Source: Pseudomonas kilonensis
GTDB taxonomy: Bacteria; Pseudomonadota; Gammaproteobacteria; Pseudomonadales; Pseudomonadaceae
Assembly (NCBI RefSeq): GCF_001269885.1
Contig: NZ_LHVH01000024.1
Coordinates: 496,001 to 560,000 of the forward strand
Direction of reading: 5' to 3'
DNA: 64,000 bases
Part shown: in pieces, positions 50,342-59,587 of the stretch
Layout: each line of letters begins with the position of its first letter
How positions within the stretch are numbered: the stretch's first letter is position 1
Program-made: the position numbers and the translations under genes
Notes under the pieces: generated by a model
The model's database searches: none
Told to the model about the DNA's origin: nothing
The model's input: the letters and a program-made list of their open reading frames with translations, nothing else

Positions 50342-51427
50342 TCAAGGGGAAATGACCGAGGCCTCCAACACCTGCCGATGCCGGTAACACGTGACCCGGT
50401 TGCGCCCGCCGGTCTTGGCCTCGTAAAGCGCCTGGTCGGCATCATTGAGCCAATGGGTCGCATCGCCATAAGCCGGGTTGAAGGCCGCCAGGCCAATGCT
50501 CAGGCTCACCTTCAGCGCCGGGTTCTGTTCATAGCTGAGCGTCGCAAAACGCTCGCGCAACCCGTCCATGGCCTGCACGGCATTGTGAAGCGTCAGGTCC
50601 GGCAGAATCACACAGAACTCGTCCCCGCCATAACGCCCGACCACATCGGCGGCGCGCAGGTTCTGCTTGAGCATCTTGCCAAGCTGGCGCAACACGATGT
50701 CGCCGGCGACATGGCCATAGGTGTCATTGATGGCCTTGAAGTGATCGATGTCGATCAGCGCAATCGCGCCGCGCCCTGCCCCGTCATTCGGGTGACGCTG
50801 GCAGCGCTGGAACTCCTCGTTGAGGCGATCTTTCCAGGCGCCATGGTTAAGCAAGCCGGTCAGGCTGTCGGTGCGACTCAGGGCCAACAACTCGCGCTTT
50901 TGCCGGCCCAGGATGTAGGCCTGGCGATAGCAGAACCAACCCAGCGCCATTGGGTACAGGCACAGCAACGGCAAACACGCATAGATCTGCGCCGGGCTGG
51001 TCATGGGCACGCTGGTCAGCGGAAAGATCAGCACACCCACGATGATGCCCGTCACTTGGGCCAGCACCCCGATAAGCAGGAAACGCAGGCCGCCGATGGC
51101 AACGTTGTTCATCGCCATCATCGCCAGCGTGACGGCCGTGGGCAGCGGGTTGAACTGCATCGCCACGACCCAGAAGCCACCGAGCACCGCATCGATCAGT
51201 AAATTGAGGTGTTCGACGTAGTACGGCCTCGAACAATGCCGGCCCCACCAGTAGGCCAAATGTGGCCAGAGCAGGCCGTTGAACAGCATGAACCCCCAGA
51301 CCCACGGCGCCGGTTCGAGGGGAAAGACGGCAACACTCACCAACAGCAACCCCAGCGTCAGGCCCAGAATGCGCGATATATAAAGCCTCCTGGCCAGCGT
51401 CCGTCCCTTTTTTCCCGTTTTTTGCAT
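50342..51427 (-). CDS. MASE2-type diguanylate cyclase
   Basis: A 361-residue membrane protein. Residues about 15-190 form a MASE2-like sensor region with several hydrophobic segments, followed by a GGDEF domain with the active motif GRYGGDEFCVI near residue 274. The inhibitory site RAAD lies exactly 5 residues before GGDEF. It makes cyclic di-GMP and is feedback-inhibited through that site. I start at the ATG at 51427 (MQKTGKKG), with AGAGG upstream. A longer frame lacks a site. Divergent from the alpha/beta hydrolase. Confidence 0.9.
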   Translation of the reverse strand: MQKTGKKGRTLARRLYISRILGLTLGLLLVSVAVFPLEPAPWVWGFMLFNGLLWPHLAYWWGRHCSRPYYVEHLNLLIDAVLGGFWVVAMQFNPLPTAVTLAMMAMNNVAIGGLRFLLIGVLAQVTGIIVGVLIFPLTSVPMTSPAQIYACLPLLCLYPMALGWFCYRQAYILGRQKRELLALSRTDSLTGLLNHGAWKDRLNEEFQRCQRHPNDGAGRGAIALIDIDHFKAINDTYGHVAGDIVLRQLGKMLKQNLRAADVVGRYGGDEFCVILPDLTLHNAVQAMDGLRERFATLSYEQNPALKVSLSIGLAAFNPAYGDATHWLNDADQALYEAKTGGRNRVTCYRHRQVLEASVISP

Positions 51428-51723
51428 AAGAACCTCTGCACCGCGGGTTTCCCAAGTCATTGGGACGGGGGGTAGCTTGGAGTCTATCAGGGCAGCATCA
51501 AATAGCCACCATTGAATGAAGGGGTATTTATTCTCCTTCAAATGTCGGGCCCTGCTGCGGATTTTGGCTATACATGAGTCATCCGGCGGCTGTCATAGCA
51601 AGTAGCAAAGCAAATGCGCCATGTCATCGCGATGTGCTCGGGTTTCAGCTTCACTTAACGGTATCTGACCCGTCGGCTCAGACTGGCCGATCACATTCTG
51701 TCCTGACCCATGGAGAGCAAAAC

Positions 51724-52653
51724 ATGCTGGTGTTGTGGGTAGTCCTTGCCGTGTTTATCGCCTGGAGCTGGTTGACGTATCCAGGCATCGGCCATGTGCT
51801 GTACGACATGGGCATGGCGCTGGAGGCACGTCTCTACCGGTTGCACAAGATCACCGTCCCCATCAGCGAGATGACCGTATCGACCTGGCAAGGTGGGCCC
51901 TATGAAGCGTCCGGCAGCATCCTGATGCTGCATGGCTACAGCGCCGACAAGAATCTCTGGCTGCGCTTTGCCCGGCATTTTGTCGGCGACTACCGGGTGG
52001 TGGTGCCCGATCTGGCCGGCCATGGCGAAACCGGCTTCAAGGCCGGCGGCGGCTATGACATCCCGACCCAGGCCCGGCGGGTGATCGAATTGCTCGACGC
52101 CTGTGGCCTGGACAAGGTCCACGTGATCGGCAATTCCATGGGCGGTTACCTCGCCGCATGGCTGGCGGCCACGTCGCCCGAGCGCGTGCTGACCCTGGCG
52201 CTGATCGATCCGGCCGGCGTCACTGCCCCCGAAGCCAGCGACATGGAACGCCACCTGGCCGCCGGGCATAACCCGTTCCTCGTCGACTCGCGGGACGATT
52301 TCGCGCCGTTCTACGCAATGACCATGGCCTCCCCGCCCTGGGTGCCCAGCGTGGTGCTGGCGGCAATGGCCGAACGTTACGAACGGCGCCGCGATGAACT
52401 GGCGGAGATCTTCGTCGATTTTCGCGCCAGCCCGCCGATGGAACCGCGCCTGGCCGACATCAGCGCCCCGTCGCTGCTACTCTGGGGACGCAAGGACCGG
52501 CTGATCGACGTCAGCAGCGTGCCGGTGTGGAGCAAGGGCATCGCCGATTTGCGGGTGGAAATCTGGGACGGTATCGGCCACATGCCCATGGTCGAACGAC
52601 CGGGGAAAACCGCGGCGCTGTACCGGGAGTTTCTCAAGGGGTTGGGGCAGTGA
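51724..52653 (+). CDS. Alpha/beta hydrolase, membrane-anchored
   Basis: A 309-residue hydrolase with one N-terminal membrane segment (LVLWVVLAVFIAWSWLTYPG). The nucleophile elbow is VIGNSMGGYL near residue 139, the oxyanion region is LMLHGYSADKNLWLRF near residue 67, and the late GIGHMPMVERPGK holds the catalytic His. It resembles esterases of the Lip3 type. The substrate is unknown. ATG with GGAGAG upstream; an upstream extension of 150 bases in frame has no role. A REPIN and then glcD follow. Confidence 0.88.
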   Translation: MLVLWVVLAVFIAWSWLTYPGIGHVLYDMGMALEARLYRLHKITVPISEMTVSTWQGGPYEASGSILMLHGYSADKNLWLRFARHFVGDYRVVVPDLAGHGETGFKAGGGYDIPTQARRVIELLDACGLDKVHVIGNSMGGYLAAWLAATSPERVLTLALIDPAGVTAPEASDMERHLAAGHNPFLVDSRDDFAPFYAMTMASPPWVPSVVLAAMAERYERRRDELAEIFVDFRASPPMEPRLADISAPSLLLWGRKDRLIDVSSVPVWSKGIADLRVEIWDGIGHMPMVERPGKTAALYREFLKGLGQ

Positions 52654-52684
52654 CTGCGATGCAAAAATAACAAAATGAACCCTA

Positions 52685-52774
52685 TGTGGGAGCGAGCTTG
52701 CTCGCGATAGCGGTGACACATTCAACGTGGATGCAAGCTGATCCACCGCCATCGCGAGCAAGCTCGCTCCCACA
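52685..52774. repeat. REPIN, GTGGGAGCGAGC type
   Basis: A 90-base palindrome of the same subtype as 27617-27708. Between the alpha/beta hydrolase and glcD. Confidence 0.9.
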
Positions 52775-52806
52775 GGAATTCGAGCCGAATCAGAGGTATC
52801 GACTTC

Positions 52807-54306
52807 ATGAACATCCTCTACGACGAACACCTCGACGGCCCCTTGCCCAAGGTGGACAAACAAGCCCTGCTTCACACCTTGCAGACACAGATTCCAGACC
52901 TGGAGATCCTGCACCGCGAGGAAGACCTCAAGCCCTATGAATGCGATGGCCTGTCGGCCTACCGCACCACGCCCCTGCTGGTGGTATTGCCCAGGCGAGT
53001 CGAGCAGGTGCAGGCGCTGCTCACGCTCTGCCATGGGCTGAATGTGCCCGTGGTCGCCAGGGGCGCCGGGACCGGTCTGTCCGGCGGCGCCCTACCCCTG
53101 GAAAGTGGCGTGTTACTGGTGATGGCGCGGTTCAACCAGATCCTGCACATCGACCCCGACGCCCGCACCGCGCGGCTTCAGCCCGGTGTACGCAACCTGG
53201 CGATCTCCCAGGCGGCGGCACCGTTCGGGCTGTATTACGCACCGGATCCCTCGTCGCAGATCGCCTGTTCCATCGGTGGCAATGTCGCGGAAAACGCCGG
53301 CGGCGTGCACTGCCTCAAGTACGGCCTGACGGTGCACAACCTGTTGAAACTGGAAATCCTCACCATTGAAGGCGAACGCCTGACCCTGGGCAGCGAAGCC
53401 CTGGATTCGCCGGGCCTGGACCTGCTGGCACTGTTCACCGGTTCCGAAGGTTTGCTGGGGGTGATCACCGAAGTGACGGTCAAACTGCTGCCCCGGCCCC
53501 AGGTCGCCAAGGTGCTGCTGGCCAGTTTCGATTCGGTGGACAAGGCCGGGCGAGCGGTGGCCGACATCATCGCCGCCGGGATCATCCCCGGCGGCCTGGA
53601 AATGATGGACAACCTGGCGATCCGCGCCGCCGAGGACTTCATCCACGCCGGCTATCCCGTGGAAGCCGAAGCGATCCTGCTGTGTGAACTGGACGGGGTC
53701 GAGGCCGATGTCCATGACGATTGCGAACGGGTCCGCCAGGTGTTGGAGCAGGCCGGTGCCACCGAGGTGCGCCAGGCGCGGGACGAGGCCGAACGGCTGC
53801 GCTTCTGGGCCGGGCGCAAGAACGCCTTCCCGGCGGTGGGTCGCCTGGCGCCGGATTATTACTGCATGGACGGCACCATCCCGCGACGCGCCTTGCCCGA
53901 GGTGCTGCAGCGCATCGCCAGCCTCGGTGCCGAACATGGCCTGCGCGTCGCCAACGTCTTTCACGCCGGTGACGGCAACATGCACCCGCTGATCCTGTTC
54001 GATGCCAACCAGCCCGGCGAACTGGAGCGCGCCGAAACCCTGGGCGGGAAAATCCTCGAACTGTGTGTCCAGGTGGGCGGCAGCATCACTGGCGAACACG
54101 GTGTGGGCCGGGAAAAAATCAATCAGATGTGCACGCAATTCAACAGCGACGAACTGAACCTGTTCCACGCGGTAAAAGCAGCGTTCGATCCCCAAGGCCT
54201 GCTCAACCCCGGCAAGAACATCCCGACCCTGCACCGCTGCGCTGAATTCGGTGCCATGCACATCCATGGCGGGCAACTGCCGTTTCCCGAACTGGAGCGT
54301 TTCTGA
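52807..54306 (+). CDS. glcD: Glycolate oxidase subunit GlcD
   Basis: A 499-residue FAD-dependent subunit of glycolate dehydrogenase. The FAD-binding part has VVARGAGTGLSGGALPL near residue 83 and DPSSQIACSIGGNVAENAGG near residue 149. The C-terminal FAD-linked oxidase domain ends with GEHGVGREK near residue 432. It oxidises glycolate to glyoxylate with GlcE and GlcF. The glcDEF genes overlap or nearly overlap. No glcC regulator is next to it. Confidence 0.94.
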   Translation: MNILYDEHLDGPLPKVDKQALLHTLQTQIPDLEILHREEDLKPYECDGLSAYRTTPLLVVLPRRVEQVQALLTLCHGLNVPVVARGAGTGLSGGALPLESGVLLVMARFNQILHIDPDARTARLQPGVRNLAISQAAAPFGLYYAPDPSSQIACSIGGNVAENAGGVHCLKYGLTVHNLLKLEILTIEGERLTLGSEALDSPGLDLLALFTGSEGLLGVITEVTVKLLPRPQVAKVLLASFDSVDKAGRAVADIIAAGIIPGGLEMMDNLAIRAAEDFIHAGYPVEAEAILLCELDGVEADVHDDCERVRQVLEQAGATEVRQARDEAERLRFWAGRKNAFPAVGRLAPDYYCMDGTIPRRALPEVLQRIASLGAEHGLRVANVFHAGDGNMHPLILFDANQPGELERAETLGGKILELCVQVGGSITGEHGVGREKINQMCTQFNSDELNLFHAVKAAFDPQGLLNPGKNIPTLHRCAEFGAMHIHGGQLPFPELERF

Positions 54307-55364
54307 TGAGCCGCGAAGCCGACCAGGACGCCAGCGACCTGCTGCTCGAACAGGTCAATCGCGCCCGGGCCAACGCCACGCCGCTGCGTATCCAGGGTTC
54401 GAACAGCAAGGCCTTCCTGGGGCGCGAAGTGGCCGGCGAAGTGCTGGACACCCGCGTCCATCGTGGCATCGTCCACTACGACCCCACCGAACTGGTCATC
54501 ACGGCCCGGGCCGGCACCCCGCTGCGGGAACTGCTTGCCGCCCTCGACGCCGCCGGCCAGCGGCTGCCCTGCGAACCGCCAACATTTGGCGACGACGCCA
54601 CGGTCGGCGGCATGGTCGCCGCCGGGCTGTCGGGGCCGCGTCGTCCATGGGCCGGTTCGGTGCGTGACTTTGTCCTGGGCACGCGCCTGATCAGTGGCCA
54701 CGGCACGTTGCTGCGTTTCGGCGGCGAGGTGATGAAAAACGTCGCCGGCTACGACCTCTCGCGCCTGTTGGCCGGCAGTTTCGGTTGCCTGGGGGTGATC
54801 ACCGAAGTCTCCTTGAAGGTCCTGCCCAAACCCCGTCACAGCCTGAGTATCCGCCTGGAACTGGACAGCGCCGAGGCCCTGGAAAAACTCGCCGAATGGG
54901 GTCGTCAGCCGCTGCCCATCAGCGCCGCCAGCCATGACGGCGACTGCCTGCACCTGCGCCTGGAGGGTGGCGAAGGCTCGGTCAGTGCCGCTCATCAGCG
55001 TTTCGGTGGCGAGGTGATCGACGATCAATACTGGACGGCACTCAATGAACATCAGTTGGCCTTCTTCGATGAAGGCTTGCCCCTGTGGCGTCTGTCGTTG
55101 CCCAACCATACCGGGCCGCTCACCCTGCCCGGCGCGCAGTTGATCGACTGGGCCGGCGCCCAACGCTGGTTGAAAACCGAGGCCGACACGGTGCAAGCCC
55201 TGGCCCATGAAGTCGGCGGCCATGCCACCTGCTATCGTCAGGGGGCCAGCGACACACCGTTCCAGCCACTGGCCCCGGCGCTACTGCGCTATCACCGGCA
55301 ACTCAAGGCCCAGCTCGATCCCTTGGGGCTGTTCAATCCTGGTCGGATGTATCCGGAGTTCTAG
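54306..55364 (+). CDS. glcE: Glycolate oxidase subunit GlcE
   Basis: A 352-residue FAD-binding subunit, shorter than GlcD: ITARAGTPLRELLAALDAAGQRLPCEPP near residue 62 and GDDATVGGMVAAGLSGPRRPW near residue 97, then a GLFNPGRMYPEF end. Its start overlaps the glcD stop by 1 base. It ends 1 base before the glcF start. Confidence 0.94.
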   Translation: MSREADQDASDLLLEQVNRARANATPLRIQGSNSKAFLGREVAGEVLDTRVHRGIVHYDPTELVITARAGTPLRELLAALDAAGQRLPCEPPTFGDDATVGGMVAAGLSGPRRPWAGSVRDFVLGTRLISGHGTLLRFGGEVMKNVAGYDLSRLLAGSFGCLGVITEVSLKVLPKPRHSLSIRLELDSAEALEKLAEWGRQPLPISAASHDGDCLHLRLEGGEGSVSAAHQRFGGEVIDDQYWTALNEHQLAFFDEGLPLWRLSLPNHTGPLTLPGAQLIDWAGAQRWLKTEADTVQALAHEVGGHATCYRQGASDTPFQPLAPALLRYHRQLKAQLDPLGLFNPGRMYPEF

Positions 55365-55365
55365 C

Positions 55366-56586
55366 GTGCAGACTCGGTTTAGTGAGGAAAGCAAAAATCT
55401 GCCCCGCGCCGACGAAGCCGAACGGATCCTGCGCAGTTGCGTGCATTGCGGTTTCTGCAATGCCACCTGCCCCACTTACCAATTGCTCGGCGATGAACTG
55501 GACGGCCCGCGCGGACGCATCTACCTGATCAAGCAGGTGCTCGAAGGCCAGCCGGCGACGGCCAGCACCCAACTGCACCTGGATCGCTGCCTGTCGTGTC
55601 GCAACTGCGAAACCACCTGCCCGTCCGGCGTGGATTACCACAACCTGCTGGACATCGGCCGGGAGGTGGTCGATCACGCTGTACCGCGCGCCACCGGCCA
55701 ACGCGCGCTGCGCCTGGGGCTGCGCAGCCTGGCCGCCAGCCCCGAGCGGTTCAAGGCCTTGCTGCGCCTTGGGACAGTGTTCCGTGCGCTGCTGCCGACG
55801 AACCTGACCGCGAAGTTGCCGCGCCCTTCCCCGCCTCACGGCGAGCGCCCGCCTCTGCGGCATCGGCGTACGGTGTTGATGCTCGAAGGTTGCGTGCAAC
55901 CGGGCCTGTCGCCCAACACCAATGCCTCGGCAGCGCGGGTGCTGGATCGACTCGGCGTTAGCGTGATCCCTTGTGCGCAGGCCGGCTGCTGCGGCGCGCT
56001 GGATTATCACCTCGACGCCCAGGCCACCGGCTTGGACCGCGCCCGACAGAACATCGACGCCTGGTGGCCGCACTTGGAAAACGGTGCTGAAGCCATTGTC
56101 CAGACGGCCAGCGGCTGCGGCGCGTTCATCAAGGACTACGGGCACCTGCTGGAACATGACCCCAGCTATGCCGCCAAGGCCAGACAAGTAAGCGAACGGG
56201 CATTGGACCTGGTGCAAGTGCTCGGCAAGGAACCGCTGGAACAGATCTGCGCGGCCAGGAACCAGCGCATTGCCGTGCATTGCCCCTGCACCTTGCAGCA
56301 CGCGCAGAAACTCGGCGGCAGCATCGAGGCGCTGCTGACGCGACTGGGTTTCAACCTCACCGAGGTGCCCGACGGCCATTTGTGTTGCGGCTCGGCCGGC
56401 ACCTATTCGCTGACCCAGCCCGCCCTGGCGCGGCAATTGCGCGACAACCGCCTCAATGCGCTGGAAAGCGGCCAGCCGGAGCTGATCGTCACCGCCAACG
56501 TCGGCTGCCAGAACCACCTCGACGGCGCCGGTCGCACGCCCGTGCGGCACTGGATCGAGCTGGTGGATCAGTCCCTGGCAGAATGA
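55366..56586 (+). CDS. glcF: Glycolate oxidase iron-sulfur subunit GlcF
   Basis: A 406-residue subunit with two 4Fe-4S clusters, CVHCGFCNATCP near residue 26 and CLSCRNCETTCP near residue 76, then two CCG domains (GCCGALDYHL and CCGSAGTYSL) that pass electrons from the flavin subunits to quinone. It starts with GTG at 55366, with GGAG upstream. The longer frame before it lies within glcE. Following 88 bases away is the DUF1338 gene. Confidence 0.94.
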   Translation: MQTRFSEESKNLPRADEAERILRSCVHCGFCNATCPTYQLLGDELDGPRGRIYLIKQVLEGQPATASTQLHLDRCLSCRNCETTCPSGVDYHNLLDIGREVVDHAVPRATGQRALRLGLRSLAASPERFKALLRLGTVFRALLPTNLTAKLPRPSPPHGERPPLRHRRTVLMLEGCVQPGLSPNTNASAARVLDRLGVSVIPCAQAGCCGALDYHLDAQATGLDRARQNIDAWWPHLENGAEAIVQTASGCGAFIKDYGHLLEHDPSYAAKARQVSERALDLVQVLGKEPLEQICAARNQRIAVHCPCTLQHAQKLGGSIEALLTRLGFNLTEVPDGHLCCGSAGTYSLTQPALARQLRDNRLNALESGQPELIVTANVGCQNHLDGAGRTPVRHWIELVDQSLAE

Positions 56587-56674
56587 AGTCCTGAAGATTC
56601 TTCGTTTGCCGGGGCCGGCGAAGGCTGCGATCTTTCGTCCAACTTTCCCACAGCCCTCGCCAGGAATTCTTACG

Positions 56675-58051
56675 ATGAGCTTCGTCAGCCCCGACCTGAT
56701 CCGCCAACGCTTCTCCAGAGCGATGTCCGACATGTACCGCGACGAGGTGCCGCTGTATGGCGCGCTGATGAAGCTGGTGGAACACACCAACGCCCAAGTG
56801 CTGGCCGAAGACCCGGTCCTGGCCGCACACCTGCGCAGCACCGGCGAACTCGAGCGCCTGGACCTGGAACGCCACGGCGCGATCCGCGTCGGCACCGCCG
56901 CCGAGCTGGCGACCCTGGGGCGCCTGTTCGCGGTCATGGGCATGCAGCCGGTGGGCTACTACGACCTCACGCCTGCCGGGGTGCCGGTGCATTCCACCGC
57001 CTTCCGCGCCGTGCACGAAAGCGCGTTGCAGGTCAGTCCGTTCCGGGTGTTTACCTCGCTGCTGCGCCTGGAACTGATCGAGAACGCCGAGCTTCGGGCC
57101 TTTGCCGAGTCGGTGTTGGCCAAACGGCAGATCTTCACCCCCAGGGCCCTTGAGCTCATTGAGCTGGCCGAACACCAGGGTGGCCTGAGCGAATCCCAGG
57201 CTGAGGACTTCGTCCTACAGGCTCTGGAAACCTTTCGCTGGCACCACAGCGCCACCGTCACCGCCGAACAGTACCGGCAACTGAGCGCCCAACATCGCCT
57301 GATCGCCGATGTGGTGGCGTTCAAGGGCCCGCACATCAATCACCTGACACCGCGTACCCTGGACATCGACATCGTCCAGGCCCGTATGCCCGTGCACGGC
57401 ATTACCCCCAAGGCCGTGATCGAAGGCCCACCCCGTCGCCAATGCCCGATCCTGCTGCGCCAGACCAGTTTCAAGGCACTCGACGAACCCGTCGCCTTCA
57501 CCGACCAGACCCAGACCCAAGGCAGCCACAGCGCCCGCTTCGGTGAAATCGAGCAACGTGGCGCGGCCCTCACGCCCAAGGGCCGCGCGCTCTACGATCG
57601 ATTGCTGAACGCCGCGCGCGATGCGCTGGGGGCGTTTCCCAACGAAGCCAACGCCGAACGCTACAACCAACTGATGGCCGAACACTTTGTCGAATTCCCT
57701 GACAACCACGACGAACTGCGCCGACAGGCATTGGCGTATTTCCGCTATTTCGTCACGCCCGAGGGCCTCGCCGCCAAGGGCACCCTTGCACAAGCGGCCT
57801 CCTTGGAGCACTTGCTCGAGCAGCAATACCTGCACGCCGAACCCTTGATGTACGAGGACTTCCTGCCCGTCAGTGCCGCCGGTATTTTCCAGTCGAACCT
57901 CGGCGATGCCGCCCAGAGTCATTTTGCCGGCCAGTCCAACCGTCAGGCCTTCGAAGAGGCGCTGGGGCGAGCGACCATTGATGAGCTGGGTTTATACGCC
58001 CAGACACAACAGCGCTCCATCGATGAGTGCAGGGCTGCATTGGGCGTGTAG
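56675..58051 (+). CDS. DUF1338 dioxygenase, HglS-like (2-oxoadipate decarboxylase)
   Basis: A 458-residue protein of the DUF1338 family, VOC-related Fe(II) enzymes. In P. putida the member HglS turns 2-oxoadipate into D-2-hydroxyglutarate in lysine breakdown. GVPVHSTAFRAVHESALQVSPFRVFTSLLRLELI near residues 105-138 carries the conserved His and Arg of the active site. It lies after glcDEF on the same strand, which might link D-2-hydroxyglutarate to a GlcDEF-like dehydrogenase, but that is speculation. AGGA precedes the ATG. Confidence 0.88.
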   Translation: MSFVSPDLIRQRFSRAMSDMYRDEVPLYGALMKLVEHTNAQVLAEDPVLAAHLRSTGELERLDLERHGAIRVGTAAELATLGRLFAVMGMQPVGYYDLTPAGVPVHSTAFRAVHESALQVSPFRVFTSLLRLELIENAELRAFAESVLAKRQIFTPRALELIELAEHQGGLSESQAEDFVLQALETFRWHHSATVTAEQYRQLSAQHRLIADVVAFKGPHINHLTPRTLDIDIVQARMPVHGITPKAVIEGPPRRQCPILLRQTSFKALDEPVAFTDQTQTQGSHSARFGEIEQRGAALTPKGRALYDRLLNAARDALGAFPNEANAERYNQLMAEHFVEFPDNHDELRRQALAYFRYFVTPEGLAAKGTLAQAASLEHLLEQQYLHAEPLMYEDFLPVSAAGIFQSNLGDAAQSHFAGQSNRQAFEEALGRATIDELGLYAQTQQRSIDECRAALGV

Positions 58052-58234
58052 GAATAAGCCGAAGGACAAAACGGCAAAAAACTGCCTGATAGGCGTGCGC
58101 GCGGCGCGCCTTTCTTGGCCTGCCGACCCGGGTATCGCGGTGTCTGATCGGGTCGCGAGGCGCTGCAATGGGCCGGGCAAGCCTTTGAGCGCTTTCTCGC
58201 TTGCCTGCAGGGAGACGCTTCCCGATATAAGATC

Positions 58235-58260
58235 AACCTATTGATATATATAGGTTTTTA
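58235..58260 (+). terminator. A/T-rich hairpin with T run
   Basis: AACCTA (58235-58240) pairs with TAGGTT (58251-58256), extended by A/T pairs, then TTT. It may end the DUF1338 message. It lies 90 bases before the hcp start, so it could also be part of the hcp control region. Confidence 0.45.
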
Positions 58261-58265
58261 AAAGA

Positions 58266-58281
58266 TGGCATAGCTCTTGAT
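58266..58281 (+). promoter_or_regulatory. Candidate sigma-54 promoter of hcp, imperfect
   Basis: TGGCA-N6-TTGAT resembles the sigma-54 pattern TGGCAC-N5-TTGCW, but the -12 GC is GA. Hcp genes are often sigma-54-controlled in Pseudomonas, so it is recorded as a weak possibility. Confidence 0.2.
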
Positions 58282-58349
58282 ATCCGTGAGGCCACCTCGG
58301 GGCGACTCCCGTCCCAGGTCCTATCGTTATCCAGGAAGGAGAGCATCCA

Positions 58350-58868
58350 TTGGCAACTCCCGCGTACATGTCCGTTGAGGGCACCAAACAAGGTCTGATC
58401 ACCGCCGGTGCGTTTACCGCCGATTCAGTGGGCAACACCTACCAAGAGGGTCATGAAGATCAGGTCATGGTGCAGGCTTTCGAGCACCAAGTGACCATCC
58501 CTCGCGATCCGCAGTCCGGCCAGCCAACCGGTCAGCGCATACACAAACCCCTGATCATCACCAAGGTATTCGACAAAGCTTCGCCACTGCTTCAGGTCGC
58601 CCTAACGAGCGGCGAACGGCTGAAGGAAGTCAAGATCCAGTGGTACCGCACTTCGGCCGCAGGCAGCCAAGAGCACTACTACACCACCACGTTGGAGGAC
58701 GCGATCATCGTCGATATCAAGGACTACATGCTCAACTGCCAGAACCCAGAAAATTCACACTTCACCCATCTGGAGGACGTGCACTTCACATACCGCAAAA
58801 TCACTTGGACCCACGAAGTCAGCGGCACCTCGGGCTCCGATGACTGGCGCTCGCCGGCCGCTGGTTGA
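58350..58868 (+). CDS. hcp: Hcp, type VI secretion tube protein
   Basis: A 172-residue Hcp1-family protein: MATPAYMSVEGTKQGLITAG at the start, GHEDQVMVQAFEHQVTIPRD near residue 35, WYRTSAAGSQEHYYTTTLEDA near residue 98 and a terminal DVHFTYRKITWTHEVSGTSGSDDW. Hexameric rings of Hcp form the inner tube, and it may carry effectors. It starts with TTG at 58350, with AAGGAG upstream. There is no vgrG, effector or other T6SS gene nearby, so it is an orphan copy serving an apparatus elsewhere. Confidence 0.93.
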   Translation: MATPAYMSVEGTKQGLITAGAFTADSVGNTYQEGHEDQVMVQAFEHQVTIPRDPQSGQPTGQRIHKPLIITKVFDKASPLLQVALTSGERLKEVKIQWYRTSAAGSQEHYYTTTLEDAIIVDIKDYMLNCQNPENSHFTHLEDVHFTYRKITWTHEVSGTSGSDDWRSPAAG

Positions 58869-58953
58869 ATCGGAGGTAACCACTCACGCATCGGCCAATT
58901 CTGCGGGTCGATGTGCAGTTGAAAATAATCGATAGTTGTTGATTCAGGGTGGT

Positions 58954-59016
58954 GTTCGCCCAGTGCGATGGCCTCGGCAATCCATGCACTGGTAAAGAGC
59001 CTGACACTGGGCGAAC
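58954..59016. repeat. Inverted repeat with alternative pairings
   Basis: GTTCGCCCAGTG (58954-58965) and CACTGGGCGAAC (59005-59016) are exact complements. The segment from 58961 can instead fold on CCATGCACTG (58982-58991). The element lies 85 bases after the hcp stop; origin unknown. Confidence 0.6.
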
Positions 59017-59099
59017 GCGAATAATAATAATGGAACTTTCAGAATATGTCCGCGAGCCTGTTTAAATAATTGTTTAACATTGAAGCCTTTCATATTTCT

Positions 59100-59196
59100 G
59101 TAGGAGCTGGCGAAGCCTGCGATCTTTTGATCTTTCGCTTGGGACTCAAGTGCCTGGGGCAAGATCGCAGCCTCGTTGCACTCGACAGCTCCTACG
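59100..59196. repeat. REPIN-like palindrome, GTAGGAGCTG type
   Basis: GTAGGAGCTG at the left and CAGCTCCTAC at the right, with inner GCGATCTT and AAGATCGC arms. It differs from the GTGGGAGC family of the rest of the window. Confidence 0.75.
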
Positions 59197-59363
59197 CAGC
59201 GTACACATATCTTCTTCGCATCCAGCGGGCAAGCTCCCAGCCAACAGTGTTTGGATGGCAACTCCTGCGCTAGCGGCGTAAACACTTATACAAAACATGG
59301 ACAAATACAAAAAAGTTATCCATGCAGGAAAATTAAACAGTCATTAAAAAACTGTTTTTAATG

Positions 59364-59403
59364 CCGGTCGACGTGACAAACCTCAGCCACGCCGACCGGT
59401 TTT
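59364..59403 (+). terminator. Hairpin with T run at the end of the 57-residue gene
   Basis: CCGGTCG (59364-59370) and CGACCGG (59393-59399) with a further 4-bp CGTG/CACG extension, then TTTT on the plus strand. It overlaps the stop of the minus-strand gene. Confidence 0.55.
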
Positions 59404-59556
59404 CTGTGCATCGGTATCCCCTGCCTCAGGGTCGCCGTGCTGTTGTTTGCGCTTGGCCGGGTCATTGGACCGCAAGGCGTCATTATCGCGTTCCACTTCA
59501 CCAGGCAATGCCGGGGCGTCGGGGTTTTGCCGGGTTTGGTCGGGGCGTTGCTGCAT
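59383..59556 (-). CDS. Small hydrophilic protein
   Basis: A 57-residue, highly charged protein from the ATG at 59556 (MQQRPDQTRQNPDAPAL), with AAGGAG before it. It is rich in Asp, Arg, Gln and Pro, probably disordered, and ends KTGRRG. The frame extends 72 bases upstream into the next gene's end. It lies 31 bases after the 80-residue gene, same strand, so the pair may be an operon. No family recognised. Confidence 0.6.
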   Translation of the reverse strand: MQQRPDQTRQNPDAPALPGEVERDNDALRSNDPAKRKQQHGDPEAGDTDAQKTGRRG

Positions 59557-59587
59557 GGCGAACTCCTTGAATCTTTCAGGCCTGAGG

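Larger units (their letters stand above)
58869..59382. other. Gap after hcp: inverted repeats and a REPIN-like element
   Basis: It holds a 12-bp inverted repeat (58954-58965 with 59005-59016) with an alternative inner hairpin, a different class of palindrome at 59100-59196, an A/T-rich stretch and a terminator-like palindrome at 59342-59361. No open frame of convincing composition was seen. Confidence 0.6.
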
